A stretch of 64,000 bases of DNA from Paramacrobiotus metropolitanus. Taxonomy: Eukaryota; Tardigrada; Eutardigrada; Parachela; Macrobiotidae. The notes under the pieces were generated by a model. That model was given only the letters and a program-made list of their open reading frames with translations, searched no databases and was not told the origin of the DNA. Below, piece after piece: positions 1 to 12,500 of the stretch; the first letter of the stretch is position 1, and every line of letters begins with the position of its first letter. The translations under genes were made by a program, and so were the position numbers. Location of the stretch: NCBI RefSeq assembly GCF_019649055.1, contig NW_026570295.1:248001-312000 (forward strand), in the 5' to 3' direction.

Positions 1-240
1 CAATGGCGACATTTATTCATTGTCAATCATACTCGAAATTTTCGTGGCGTAGAGTGTCGTGATGCGTTCCATAGGTCAAGCTTTAAACTAATAAGTTTCG
101 TTTTTAGGTTTTGTTAGTATATTTTAGTCTTCTTTACAAACTTTACAGCCTTCTTACATTTTTAAGACAAATGATATTACACTACAATCTACAGTCAATA
201 AAGCATCACAATAATTTTTGCCGCGCAAACCCATGTACTG
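1..240. other. left edge, no exon recognised
   Basis: This AT-rich stretch lies downstream of the last visible exon of the MFSD1-like gene. I see no continuation exon with a convincing acceptor. An AATAAA-type hexamer on the minus strand lies near positions 11-16. It could be the poly(A) signal if the gene really ends at the stop codon at 241-243, but the carrier would then be only about half length, so this is more likely intron. Confidence 0.4.
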
Positions 241-1460
241 TTATGCTGTACTGACGGAAATAAAATTCGGTCCATTGCCAATAAATGCCGAAATGGTCCC
301 ATAGTACAAAAAAACTATGAAAACCAAGCACAGGAATACCCCGTCCAAGCTCCCAACAAACTGCACCGTAACATGCCGGATCTCCGCGTCCAGATCAACA
401 TTAACCGGCACCGGCATCGCCGCCGACTGTTCGTTCCAGAACGATAACACCACTGCCGCCCCGGCACACACCACCGTGAGACCGAAGCCCAACCACAGAC
501 AGGCCTGCATGCCGATAATATCCACCAGGGTGCCGATGACGAAGAACACCGTGGCATCCCCGAAGCGGCCGCACATAATGTGGATGGCGAAGGCCAGGGC
601 TAATTCCTTATACAGGAACCACGAGGATTTGATGCGGTGTGTAATGACGTCGGTGGCGCCGTTGCCTAATCCGTAGAGAATACGGCCGAGAATCGCCAGG
701 ACGTAGGTGTAGTACGTGCTGGTTAAATATGTGCTGCAGACGAAAAACAACCTGCAAAAAAATTAAATACTTAGGAAAATTTATTTCCGATTACTGTATT
801 TTTATTATGTTGTAAAATTGGGCCATTTTGTATTAGGAATATATTCGCTAGCGTTGCCTATATTTATACGAGTATTTATACGAGTCATATAATTAGTAAG
901 TAAGTAATATAATTAGTAAGTAAGTAATACAATTAGTAAGTATTTATTTTAATCAGAGATCATGAATTTCAAAATTTGAATTACTTTTTTTACGTTTTAT
1001 CGCATTCTGGATCCGAAGAGAACAACATTTACTGATTTCCAGGTAACTGATTTTTGATAAATCAGGGTCTGGATTAAAAATAAGCATAAATGTTTGTTCG
1101 GCCTCCTAAGTGCCCGCTTACGTTGTCGTACTAGAATAATTAATAAGATTGTAAGAAAATTAGAATCTCTTACGATCCAAGCACGAGACATCCGCCGGTA
1201 ACCCACAGCGCCTCCTTGCAGCCGTACTTGTCGACCACGATGCCGACAACGACCGATGCGCCGGCGGACGCCCAAGAGGATGCCGAAAATAGCATATTGA
1301 ACTGCTGTACATCCAAGTTGACGCAAGTATCGCTCCCGTCGTCACAAGCCTCCGCGGTGCCGGTTAATCGTTGGACCAGCACGCTCGGTTCGTCCCCATA
1401 GAAATCGTTGACATAGCTCATTATCCCGCAACAACACAGCACCCACCAACGTGCATCCAT
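241..1460 (-). CDS. MFSD1-like major facilitator carrier, N-terminal part
   Basis: This is a polytopic membrane carrier of the major facilitator superfamily, closest by eye to MFSD1, a lysosomal protein. Two exons are visible: complement(1174..1460) and complement(about 257..751). The junction is phase 2 and closes cleanly (donor GTAAGA, acceptor TTTTTTGCAG). The start ATG (MDARWWVL) is at 1458-1460. About seven membrane helices can be seen. The helix 2-3 loop carries the family motif as VVVGIVVDKYG, and RILYGLGNGATDV in helix 4 matches RFVFGIGGES of MFSD1. A canonical carrier has twelve helices, so the C-terminal half is missing. The frame reaches a TAA at 241, but a GTCAGT donor just before it (about 256) suggests the coding sequence splices on beyond the window. 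If the TAA is used, the product is 265 residues and probably non-functional. Confidence 0.75.
891..944. repeat. 20-bp tandem repeat in the MFSD1-like intron
   Basis: The unit AATTAGTAAGTAAGTAATAT occurs about two and a half times in a row (891-910, 911-930 and a partial copy from 931). It lies in the intron between the two carrier exons. It is AT-rich minisatellite-type sequence with no function seen. Confidence 0.8.
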
Positions 1461-2555
1461 GATAGGCGGGAAAAAAGCCTTTTAGTGTGGCCTTCCAATC
1501 ACGGCATTCTCTAAGATAGTAATTAACACCAGCTCCTTGCTATACTGAGCTGCAGATGTGTTTCTGAAATAATTTCCCGGCAATCAACTGCAAAGCATTT
1601 ATGTACAGTAGAATATTCGAGCAGTAAACACAACGGCAAGGCTGCTATATCACAATACGGTCTGTGGAAATCTGTTGTAAAAGATTTATGTCGATACCAG
1701 TAAGTATACTTACTGAAGCGGTACGTACCGCTTCAGGCGCCAGAAGTTGTCTGTAGAAAAAATTAATTTTGTCTACCGTAATTTTTTCGAGATATATGCT
1801 GAACAGCTGATGACAAATTTCACTGTACATGTGGCGGCATTTCCGGCACAATGATTCACAGTAGATTTATCAGTTACAGATTGCAGATTTTCTTCCCGTT
1901 TATTATTCTGAACCAACATGCTAAAATAGATTACATTTTGCAAGTAAAATGGTGTCGGCAAAACTGCGAAAATTAATAATAAGCAGTTTATACGAGTAAT
2001 AACAATGCGGAGACATGGGTATTATTGGGTACTGCTTTCCAGCGGACAGAAATTTTAAAATTCATCAGCTACCTATGTTATTATTATTGGTTTTTATGCC
2101 TTTCCCATCCCAGTCAACAAACAAATACAAACTTAACAACGTTCACCACAGCCATTTGCAAGCTATGCCACTTAATTGCAATGGAAATACGCAATTTTGG
2201 TGTAAAGAACCTGGAGATACATTCTCCCTAAAATAAATAACTAAACAAAAGCGATCTCGTTGTAGTATTTTTCAGATAACAATTGAGCATCAAGTTTGCC
2301 GGCAGATCTTGCTGTATAATGCATCCGGCTGCAGCATTTAACTGGAAGTGTTGAACATCCTATAGTTTCGTATCACTCTGCGTCGAATCCTGCGTTCCTC
2401 TCCTCCAACCATTCCGTAAACGTCCATTAAGTACGGAAATGGGTGGTAGCGGAAGTGGCCGTTTGGGCTGATCGTGTTTGCCCAAAAGCAGTAGCACACT
2501 ATCCAGCGATATCTACGGCAAAGAGCATAGCCATTACTTTCTGTATCGTATGCAT
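1461..2555. other. spacer between MFSD1-like gene and iGluR A
   Basis: This holds the 5' flank of the carrier gene and the 3' flank of iGluR gene A. No open frame here resembles a protein. The only distinct structure is a pair of abutting perfect palindromes at 1699-1735. Confidence 0.6.
1699..1735. repeat. two abutting perfect palindromes
   Basis: A 16-bp palindrome (AGTAAGTATACTTACT, 1699-1714) is followed directly by a 22-bp palindrome (1714-1735, half-site TGAAGCGGTAC). They share one base. They could be a dimeric protein binding site, a cruciform or a remnant of a foldback transposon. The sequence does not decide between these. Confidence 0.8.
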
Positions 2556-5500
2556 TTAAAAGACGATCGAAATTTTGCGTACATTGTACGCGCGGAATTT
2601 GGCACGCCCGCGATAGAGGAATTCCCCAATAGCCACTATTAAGGATATCAGCAGTCCACCGGCTAAGATTATAAATAAGCCGGTCAAATCCATCGGGCTC
2701 AGTGAACTCAGATCACTGGAATCCTACATACACGGATAACGCTGGAGTTACTTAACGTATTACACAGGAAGTACCTTTGGTTGAAATCATATTCATACCG
2801 CTTTACTGTCCTTCTCCCTTTGAGCGCGACATTCATCTGCAAGCAAAATAAATTTCCGTTAATTTTGCAATCATTTCAATAGTGCGTACCGGTGCTAGCT
2901 TAATGTTATACAAACTGGCTATCAAATAAAAGGTCACTTTTGGCGGGATTACGGTTGGCGCCCCAAAGCTGTAGTAATGTGGTTTTTGTTCCCTGTCTAA
3001 ACAATTTCAAATCGTACCGTTCATTTCGCGGGAAAACCACCGGGTCTCCAGCATTTTGAGAATCCCATTCTCGTTTAAGCGCAGCAGCGATTCTGAGAAG
3101 ATCTTGCGGTAAATGGAGTCTCGCGCCACGGCAATGGCGTAATTATCGTAGAATAACGGTAGTCCCAGTGTCATGGTATCGCAGGGTTTGCCGCTGTTGA
3201 CAAAATCCACATAGCTGCGCGGCGCAATGTAAGCGTAGCCCCCCTGGCGCACCCGCTCCGTCCCGTTCTTCTGGTCCCCGGTGATCCAGTCGGGATGCGA
3301 CAGCATGTTGCTATACATGGTCTGGTAGACTTTCTGTTTGGACACATTGAAGAAATGCGCCGAGGCCACGTTGAGGATATCGTAGCCATACTCCACTTTG
3401 GTGGGATCCTGATAGGCCAGGTCGTCGATGGTCTGGATGGGCGAGGTCATGCGATTGACCGTGAGGAAAGCCGCTGTATACCAACATTCGGTTAGGCTTT
3501 TAGATGAGCGGTATTAATGTACATACACAGGTATAGAATTCACCTAGATTGGCGGTGTAGGTCGCCACCACGATCATGGACCAGGCAAACCAGGCAGCAA
3601 CCGCGATTTTCGTCGCAACGGCTCTAGACAGCAAACACAGCATTATAGAGACGGTTTCTTCCATGCAGGTGGTGTGCAGTACCTTGGCTCAATGTTGGGT
3701 CCTTGTTGCAGAAGCGTCGCAATTGTAAACCACTACAAATCGTTTCATCTGACATTTCAAATAACACAGCGTTTTTGTATCAAAGTCTCCCTAAACCGTA
3801 AAATTTTATCCAGTAGCAGAGAAATAGAAAATCAAGGCACTTCTTCTTTTATTTATCTGTACATTAGCTAATAGCGTACCGTGGAAGCTTTCACTGGCTC
3901 ACAGAATTGTATTATTTTCAAAGTATAGGTTGTGTGTTTTATTACTTAATAAATTTGAGTATCTGCATTTACTGTACGTACCAGTGATTCTTCGGCTGTG
4001 TACTCGTTGACCAGGCCATTGGTCGCGCGGGGATCGCAGCGATTGGACAGATGCCATTCTGACGGCGCAATGCGCCCAACAATAAAGATGATCAGGAAGG
4101 TGATCATCAGGGCCAGTCCAATGGACAGCCACAGAGTCCAGGAGAACGGATCCAGAAAGCTGAACATGCGCACCTGCCGGCCGGTAACCGTCTTCATCAT
4201 AACCACGTAGGCATCGTTCATAAAGGGAATGGTAAAGTCCACCACGGCTTCCCGCTCGGAGATTATGCTCAGATCGCCAATGGTCATATCGGCTGTCTGT
4301 GATACAAAGACACGGTTTAACGCTCACCAGTGGTACTTGACATTTTTACATACACCGTGTATTATTTCAGCAACACCACCGATCCATGTCCCATTATCCA
4401 GTTTCCTCCCGTACTCATTGTCCTTGGACATGTGGAAGACAAAGTTATAGTCGTAAAATTTCTTGAGATCCTTCTCTAAATAGTCCAGCAGATCCACACT
4501 ATATCCTTCATAGCACAATCCGGTGACATTTCTTCCGATCACCGCCTGCACCGCGTCCGGGTCCTTGATGGGTCTTTGTGTAACGGTCGAGTGGTTGCAG
4601 GGAGCCACGTTGAGGAACTGATCCATCTGTGGTCAAGCAGCGGCTGTATTTAAACCTGTCTGTGTATGCTGGTCAGTTTGAACTGGATTACATAGAATCC
4701 GACAACACGTATGGTACTGTTCTTTTCATCTGCTTTCTTGTTTTTGGTTATGTGCAATCCGAAGGTGTCGTTCCACGTACCAATCTGGATAAATAAACTG
4801 TTATAATAAAGATCCACGAGAAAAAGATATTGCATTTATTACCTGGGACATTTCGCCGCCGTTCAGCATCTCGACAATATTCAGCTCGTATTCCTTGCGG
4901 TAGCCGCCCTCGTCGAACTCCGTCGGACCCGTTAATTTGTCCACCGACGTCTAAGAAATGTTCCGCAGTCAGATATGTACAAAGGCATTTAAGGGAAGTG
5001 GCCCGGTACATGGTACCAAATTTGTGTACATGCACGAAAACTTCCACTTTCGCGCACTCCCAAACACATTTTTGTTTCGGTTTATGCCGTTTTGTAGCCA
5101 GAAGATTTGTAAACACTGGCGTGAAAACCGTTTGTGCGCGCAACATCCGGTTCGGGAATTAAGGCTGCTAGAACATTCCAAAAAGCTTACATGCGTTCAG
5201 GTGTACCAAAAGTCTCATTATGGACCGATCTCCCTCAAATTTTGCACGTAAATGCACATAGCCATGAAGATCGTTTTTATACCGATCCAGACTTCCATGA
5301 TTTTTTTCCAATTTTAAAATGAATTTTAAAATTTTTGAAATTCATTTTAAAATTGGAAAAACATGCTAGAACAGTGGATCGGTGTAAAAACGTTCTTCGT
5401 GGTTATGTGCATTTACGCGCAAAATTTGAGCTATAATGAGACTTTTGGTCACCAGAACGCATTTAAACTTTCTGGAATTTTCTAACAGCCATAACTCCCG

Positions 5501-7759
5501 AACCGGATGTTGCGCGCACAAACGGTTTTCACACCAGTGTATAAAAATCTTCTGGCTACAGAATGTCATAAACCGAAATAAAAAAGTGTTTGGAAGTGCG
5601 CGAAAGTAAAAGTTTTCGTGCATGTACACGAATATGGTAGCATGTACCGGGCCACTCCCCTTAACTACTGATAGCGATGGACGAAAATGTGATAATGCAC
5701 AATTCTGGTGTATTTGTTCCTTCTAAGATTTGCGGATTGCCGTATATGATTTCTAGTGTCTTGCCGTGTATGATTTCTAGTATTTCTAGTGTCTTTCTAG
5801 TGTAAAACCTGTGGCTAATGCCTTCATTACTTCACAAGATAAGTCAGTGGCGTGCAAGTCGCAAGCACCCGACCAGCAACAGTAATTACCGTACCTGACG
5901 CAGTGTTTTGAGCATTTGCTCTCCATCGTACCAGGTGTTGTACGGCAGTGCTGTGCAGTCCAGTGACTGTACGGATGGCGGATCATTAGCGACCTGTTGG
6001 ACTGCCGCATGTGCCAGATCGATGGAATCCATGGCCAATGCCAGGAGAGTCTGTTAAAATTGTCCACGTATTTCTCTTAACGTTATATATTCGTGCTGTA
6101 AAAGTCTCCAATATTTTGCAGCTGGAATGTAACTGGAAGCGTGCCACAGTACCGTCATTGTTTTTCCGTCACCTTGGCTGGTTTTGTTATACTGGATGTC
6201 TTTCTTGTCGATTAAGGTCAAACAGGTCAGACTGTTGGATGTGTACTGCAGGATGCCGAAGTTGCTGTTCTCAAAGTCCTTTATTGCAAAAAACAACAGA
6301 AAACTGGGTAATGCCGATAATCTGTTTGCGTAGCACGCCTAATTGTTTAATCGTCTACTTGGCACTGTTAGCGTTCTTTCTGGAAAGTTTTTTTATAAAA
6401 GTTTTTTTATAACTTGTAATTTTTATAAGATTTGTACAGTACAGTACATACTGTACATAGCTGTATACAGTACATAGTTGGACAAAAATGAGAGAAAAAG
6501 TTGAAAGTGATTCGTACCAGAGCAGCCAGGATAAAGTGGAATTTCCGTTGCCGGACCGTATCACTGCTTAGCAAGCTGCGCATGATCTCACTGGCCTGCG
6601 ACGACGGAGTGTCAAGTATAATGCGCCATTCTTTTATACCTTCCAGCAGAATAGAATTGAGCAGATAATTAACGGTCCATTCGGAGGAGTGCGCTAGGTA
6701 AAAGGACAAATAAAAATTGTCCAGGGCACCGGTCTGGGTGTGCGCATAGTATAGACTCAACGCCTGATCCAGTTCTGCAGAAACAGCGTAAAACACGCTC
6801 AACGACCACAACCAGAATTTAAATATCTCTAGTAATTGTAACAGGGATTACTCTTATTGGAGTCGGTGACATAGAGCGCATATTCCCATTTGTACACCTT
6901 GGTAGCGAGATCGATGACGGCGCGCATCGTGGGCGGGCGCATATTGAGCTGGAAAGAAGGGGCCGGTGCCGGCTTGACTAGGTCGTCGGAATCCAGGAAG
7001 ACGGGCCGGTAGAAGGACGACATCATGACCAGAGGGACATGCATGGCCTGGCTGTACCATTGCAGTTGCGCCGCCACGTCTGGGTTCGTGAGGGCCACCA
7101 TGATCCACGTCCCGTTGCGCAGGGCGCTGCAGACTGTTCACAAACAAATAGTCAATACAGGAAAAAAATTATACAACGCATACACATTTTGTTGGTAAAA
7201 TTGTGTTAATATTTTCATAAATAATTAAAAAAATTTTTATAAAAAAATATTACTAAAGGAAAATTGCACATGCGATGGTTTCGTTCAGGCAACGAACGCC
7301 GAACGGCATCCTGTTTTGTTTTCTTAATAGCTGCAACGACGCGGTTTACAATTAATATGGATGTTAGAATATTGTGGTATAGGGTCTTAAAAGACTATGT
7401 AAAATTTTGCTGAACTGAAAATTAATATGTTGACATACTTTGATTAGCATTGTAGAATTGGTCTTTCTCCGACAGGTTCACAAACGAAATATTCTCATCG
7501 ACAAGTGTCCCGTTGTAAGCCAGCTGACTTAATACCACCGGCGCTTCAATGACATCATCCCCCACGAAGAGAGCTGCAGCAGCCAAATATTTTAAGCAGA
7601 CAGATAGTACATATTGACACCCGAATTTCATACACGAAATGCAAAGGGTTCAACTAAATGTTCGAGAGAGTACGTACCAATACGGGGTACACTCAACGCG
7701 GAAGGAAAAATAATGATAGCGCACAGCCAAAGATAATTAATCCAGGGATTCGGCTTCAT
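2556..7759 (-). CDS. ionotropic glutamate receptor, copy A
   Basis: This is a ligand-gated cation channel subunit of 872 residues in 15 exons: complement(join(2556..2723, 2799..2836, 3018..3473, 3544..3623, 3683..3732, 3982..4296, 4354..4626, 4692..4784, 4843..4950, 5895..6050, 6153..6278, 6518..6774, 6852..7133, 7439..7573, 7678..7759)). All phases close. Order: signal peptide (1-27), ATD (to about 406), S1 (407-540), M1 (about 549-572), pore loop (603-615), M3 with TYTANLAAFLTV (about 638-651), S2 (655-800), M4 (about 828-850). S1 keeps the ligand arginine (R512, SEREAVVDF). The S2 acidic position is proline (P730, APRS before PCDT). The pore reads LLQQGPNIEPR, with glutamine (Q611) at the Q/R/N site. 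Unlike B-E, it has a 59-nt intron (3624-3682) inside the pore coding exon. It may assemble with its neighbours; that is inferred. Confidence 0.92.
3624..3682 (-). other. copy-specific 59-nt intron in the pore exon of iGluR A
   Basis: Copies B-E encode pore loop and M3 in one uninterrupted 130-nt exon. In A the same coding sequence is split into 50 and 80 nt by a segment starting GTACTGCACACC and ending TTTGCTGTCTAG. Reading through it hits a stop; removing it restores an EPR-AVATK junction that aligns with EPRSVATK in the others. Confidence 0.85.
4988..5664. mobile_element. 677-bp palindromic TTAA-flanked MITE
   Basis: The element lies in an intron of iGluR A (between exons 4843-4950 and 5895-6050). 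It is one giant imperfect palindrome: the left arm (4988 to about 5330) reappears in reverse complement to 5664 with high identity. The arms meet at an AT-rich core around 5310-5355. The ends read TTAAGGGAAGTGGCCCGGTA and its near-complement ending CCCCTTAA. The bounding TTAA suggests piggyBac-type target duplication, with TTAA as the site. No transposase is encoded, so it would be non-autonomous. A diverged relative is at 52401-52877. Confidence 0.85.
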
Positions 7760-8420
7760 CGCAGCGAGCGCCAGATCCTTATAATATTATCCAAATTCGG
7801 CTGTGAATCTTGCGATTGCCGACCGTACAATCAGCTCCAGTAATTACCAGCATTTTTCGCAATATGCTTCAAGGGAAGAATATTTGTCAGTAAGCAAATT
7901 ACAGCAGCCGCACATGTGTTGATTCAGCCGAAAGGTATTTCCGTCCTTCGCTAGTTTTTTTCTCTGCTGAACGTAATGAACACTGACAACAGTTTAGATT
8001 ATTAACATCCAAAAGTAGTACCATCCGTTTATCCACATCCCTTTTTCCACCACAGATGAATAATGTCAGGAATCCGAATAAGCAGTAAAAATTTAAATGG
8101 CGGTTGATTGTATGAATATTCTGCAACGTAAATAACCCCGAACAGCAACTAATACCGTCTACTCTAGAGGAAAGCCTACTGGGTAGTCCACGATACAATG
8201 CGAGCAAGAAAGGAAGCTACGGGTTTAGGGTGTGCGTTCTAGCGAAGACAGCGAAAACCGGTTTGTACAGCTCGTACGCGCACAGACGGCCACACTCATA
8301 CGTGTGTAAGTGAATGCGAGCGGATTAACCCACTCACACGCACATGTGCCGATCGATCGATACAGCGAGGCAGCATTCAGCTTGCGCTTTTAGCAGCACT
8401 GGAATCCGCTGTCTTCGGTC

Positions 8421-8429
8421 TATTTATAG
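8421..8429 (-). promoter_or_regulatory. TATA-like element, candidate promoter of iGluR A
   Basis: On the minus strand this reads CTATAAATA, a good TATA box. It sits about 660 bp upstream of the gene A start codon, beside the CG-rich stretch at 8220-8410. A leader exon or long 5' UTR would be needed. Support is sequence match only. Confidence 0.35.
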
Positions 8430-9275
8430 TCACAGCAGAGAGGCTGCATTGATCAATCAGCCTCAGCGGGCAAAAAAGGCTGTTCGCAGGCTTTTTAACA
8501 TAGACCGTAGCCTCCTCATTTAGTCAGATTGTACATGTACACACTACTTAACAGTGCGTTAATTCGTGCAAATCATTTATTTACGCGAACTAAAAGAAAA
8601 GCAGCATGAGCTAGATCGCCGCGAGGTTAAATACCTGGTGCTCGTGTCATCGCCTATCAGTACAGAATATTCTTTAAAATGTGATATAAAGAGTGGATAT
8701 AATATTAATGCCGAATATAATACTGAGTTATTGTTTACTGTACTTGCTGCACTTTAAAGCCCGTAGGCCAGGTAAGAAAACAGTATGGACTCCCATATAC
8801 AAGTATAGGACAAAATGATGCCGCTTGCAGCTTGAACAGTTTGCTTTGGAAGTGAGTATTGGTAGCGAAAAAATAATATAGACGATTAAGCAAATCCACT
8901 TTAGCAATGCTGTCGGTAATGGCTTTGCCGTTGTTTTCAAGTAATTACCTTTCGACAAAACTTATCGACAAACAGGGTGTACTAAACTGTATTTTGTTTG
9001 TTTCAGCCGGTTGAGTTATTCTGTACATTGCGATTTTATACAGAGCTTCATATGGATTGTGCATATTGTGTCTGTACAGTATAATATAAAGAAGTACTTG
9101 TCGTTACACTGCAAAGCTGCACACATGTAGTATACGTATAAAAAATAACCGCCACAGATTGACGTTCTGAATTATGACCCCAACCGGAAAATCTTTACGG
9201 TAATAGCCTGCCTCCTGCTTCGTAATTAGCCGTAAAAGCAGTATCAACATGTCAAACGTACTGTCAAACTGATTA

Positions 9276-9281
9276 TTTATT
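9276..9281 (-). promoter_or_regulatory. possible poly(A) signal of iGluR B
   Basis: A minus-strand AATAAA lies 243 nt past the gene B stop codon. Position and match are the only evidence. Confidence 0.35.
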
Positions 9282-9523
9282 AAATCAGTCTGCATAATTT
9301 AATAACCACAACTTAATCCATTGAAAGACACTTGGAAATGCATGACAGTTCAATGTCAACAGAAACGAAACATATATCTCCACGCTTCTATTGAATGATT
9401 TCTTGACCGCGTGAAGCCGGTGTGGCTTTGGCCGAATGTGTAGAAGTTGCAACATGGCTTTTGGGCCGGCGCTCGGTTAGGAGAAGTTGACCCATAGATA
9501 CCTATATTATTAGGACTTTGTAA

Positions 9524-12500
9524 TCACGTCATATTTACGTAGATGGTGTAGTTATACATAGTGTGATTACGTACACCATGATGACGAAACTCCTGACGTC
9601 CTTTGCACAGGTATTCACAAAAAGCCACAACCAGAGCAAGCCCTAAGCCGGCAGCCAGAACAATAAATAAACCGGTCATTTCGTGCGGATTCAGCTTGCT
9701 CAGCTCATCGGGATTCTAAAAAAACCAGCGTTAACATACAGATGAAGTTCCATTGCTTATACAATAAATACGGAAAATAGCAATCAATATTCATGAGGTT
9801 CTCGGACTACTGGAATAAATCTCTACGGTGTCCCCGATAATTTTGTCTCCAGTTTTACCGCTTGATGATCTTGGTCTTCATCCTCGTCTCGACATTCATC
9901 TGCAAAATACTTTGAATACGTAACCAGTAGGTTTTCACAGGGTATGTCATCGTACTCGTAGTCCGGCCAAACCACGTGCTTTCCAGCTGTTTCATCACGC
10001 CGTGTTCTTTTAGCCGTACAACGGCCTCGGAGAACTCTTTGCGCAACGGCGACCCCGTCGACATTGCCAGGGCGTAGCTGGAGGTGAACAACGGAAGTCC
10101 CAACAATCGGGTATCACATGGTCGTCCGTTGTTGATATATCCGACCATGGTCTTTGGTCCAATGATGGCGAAACTGCCCTGGCGCACCTTTGCCATCACA
10201 GAATCAAAATCTTCGAAAATCGTACCATATTCGACCATGGCGATCTGCATTCGCTGGTAAAGGTTCTCTTGTGTGTGTTGGAAAAAATTGCTGGCTGCGT
10301 AGTCCATCTTCATATATCCATACTGGACGGTGTCGCTGTTAGACAGGTCGTCCGCGGTTTGAATTGAGGATTTCATTCGGTCGATGGTCAGAAAAGCGGC
10401 TACAGTAAGGATAGCAGTTAAGCTTCGCAAATCACACACATATGTTTCAGGAATTGTTATTTCTCGGGTATCTGCGTGAAGATTTTTTGCGTGAACAATA
10501 TCGTCAAAAGTAAAAAAGATTATTGTTTAGAAAAACTGTGGTAGCTAATGTGTTTTCAAGAGAATTTCAGTTTTTTACTCACTAACCCAGCTTTGCCGTG
10601 TAGGTTTGGCTGACGATGAGAACCCAGATAAACCATGATCCGACAGCAATCTTGGTGGCTACGGAGCGCGGTTCGATGTTGGGTCCTTGTTGCAACAAAG
10701 TAGCTATGGTGAACCACTACAACCAAGGCAAAACTGTTACAGTACTCAGAACTGCAGCACGTTGAATTTCGCAAGAAAATAGCAGGCAGCGACGTGCCCA
10801 AGCGTAAATATTATAATTCTGGTTTACCAGTGATTCCTCCACAGTGTAATCATTGAAAATCCCGTCATCGTTTTCGGGATCGCAAGGTTCTGTCAGGTGC
10901 CACTCGGACGGTCCAATGCGTCCCCCAAAAAAGATGACCACGAAAGTTCCCACAATAGCCAGCAGGATTGCTAGCCATAAGGTTAAAGAAAACGGTCGCA
11001 GGAAACTGAATATACCCAGGTCGATCGTTTCTTCTTTTCTAATCAGAATATAATAATCGTCGTTCATGAACGGAAGCGTAAAATCGACGACCTGCTCACG
11101 ATCGGACGTCGTACTCAAATCAGCAACGATCATGTCAGCTTCCTGCAATAAAAAGGTCATTGTTGCAATAAAGTAGCTCAATATAATTGTTCAGCCTTAG
11201 ATTTTCCGGGACTATGAGCTTGAGAATCGCAATATTACATCAGCAGCTGCTATATCTTGTTGATAAAATGCACACCTTACGCAAAACTTCTCCAATTGCT
11301 CCGGTCCACCTGCCGTCCACCTTGTTCCCGTACGGTAGCTTGCCCGAATTATGGTGTAAAGTGAAGGTGTAGTTTGTCAACGCTGTCAGCTGCAGGATTA
11401 AATCCACCACGAAACCGGCGTAACACTCGCTGTCATCTGTGGTAACTTCTTTCCGCACAACATGGCGATATGTTGTGGTGTCGCATGGTACAACCATTAG
11501 AAACCTCTCCGCCTAATGGAAACATCATAAATCGCACATGCTGTTTAATTATCAAAGATTCTTCTACTATTTCACGTAAGATGCTTACAAGTATCCCGAC
11601 AATTCGTAAAGTTCGCTTGAGCGTTGTGTTTGGTAGCGGTAAAAAGTGTAATCTGTCTATATCGCTCCATGTTCCCCTCTAAAATGGCTTGAAGCAGGTA
11701 AACACTTTTTTGTGTCGCATATCCCTATGGGTTTCAAACAGTTAAGCAATCTTTTATGTACATTTATGAAAGGCGCTCCAAATCGCATCTGCAGTATATT
11801 CAGTTTGTAGTTTCTTCTGTTGCCAAGTTTGTCAAATTCCAGCTTCCCAGTCAGTCCAGTGTAGTGTGTCTGCACGAGTATTCGGTGAATTGAAATTGGT
11901 TAAAAGGAAAACGCTAAAGTACCCACATTCAGTAGTAGCTGATGAACACGGCTTCCTTCCGCCCAAACGTTGTACGGCATAGCGCGGCAATCCAGTGATT
12001 TTGTGTTAATGGAACTGTTTCTCAACGCTGACATGACGAAACCAATGGCGTCGTAGGCTAGCGCGTCGGCAGTCTAGAAAATACCACGCTAACTTATTGC
12101 GACGATGGCATTACGGCAAACTTCCACTTACCGTAACTACATGTCTGTGTGCGCTGGAAGTTTGATCTTTTTCCATCATCGACAGTACCGTTAGACTGCT
12201 GACAGAAGAGTGAATAATTCGAAAATCTGCCCCTTCAGTATCCTGACAATGAAAGGTAAAAATGTATACAGTACAAAAAAACTGGTTAGGCGATGTGATC
12301 CTCTTACCAGTGCTGTTAAGACGAAATGGAAATGCCGTTCTCGAACGGCTCCGTTACGTAGTATAGCAGTAATCAAAGCTATTGACATATTAGTCGGTAG
12401 ATCAAGAATCATCCGCCATTCCTTGATCGGTCTCCGAAGGATCGTGGTGGTAATGTATTCTGTCGCACTGACCAGTGACCCGCCTTGGAAGAACATTCCG

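Larger units (their letters stand above)
7760..9523. other. spacer between iGluR B and iGluR A
   Basis: This 1.76-kb stretch holds the 5' region of gene A and the 3' flank of gene B. Short open frames on both strands show no family resemblance. A TATA-like element for gene A lies at 8421-8429, and the 8220-8410 stretch is richer in GC and CG dinucleotides than its surroundings, as promoters often are. A minus-strand AATAAA for gene B lies at 9276-9281. Confidence 0.5.

Noticed and set aside
4958-5629. Open frames in the palindromic element as a host gene
   Set aside because: They lie wholly within the MITE arms and recur in its relative, so they belong to the repeat.
7439-7631. Alternative start of iGluR A at an ATG (7629-7631) reading MKFGCQYVLSVC into exon 2
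   Set aside because: It looks like a weak signal peptide, but an upstream exon (7678-7759) gives a better one with the same phase-1 junction as B-E. It could be an alternative first exon.
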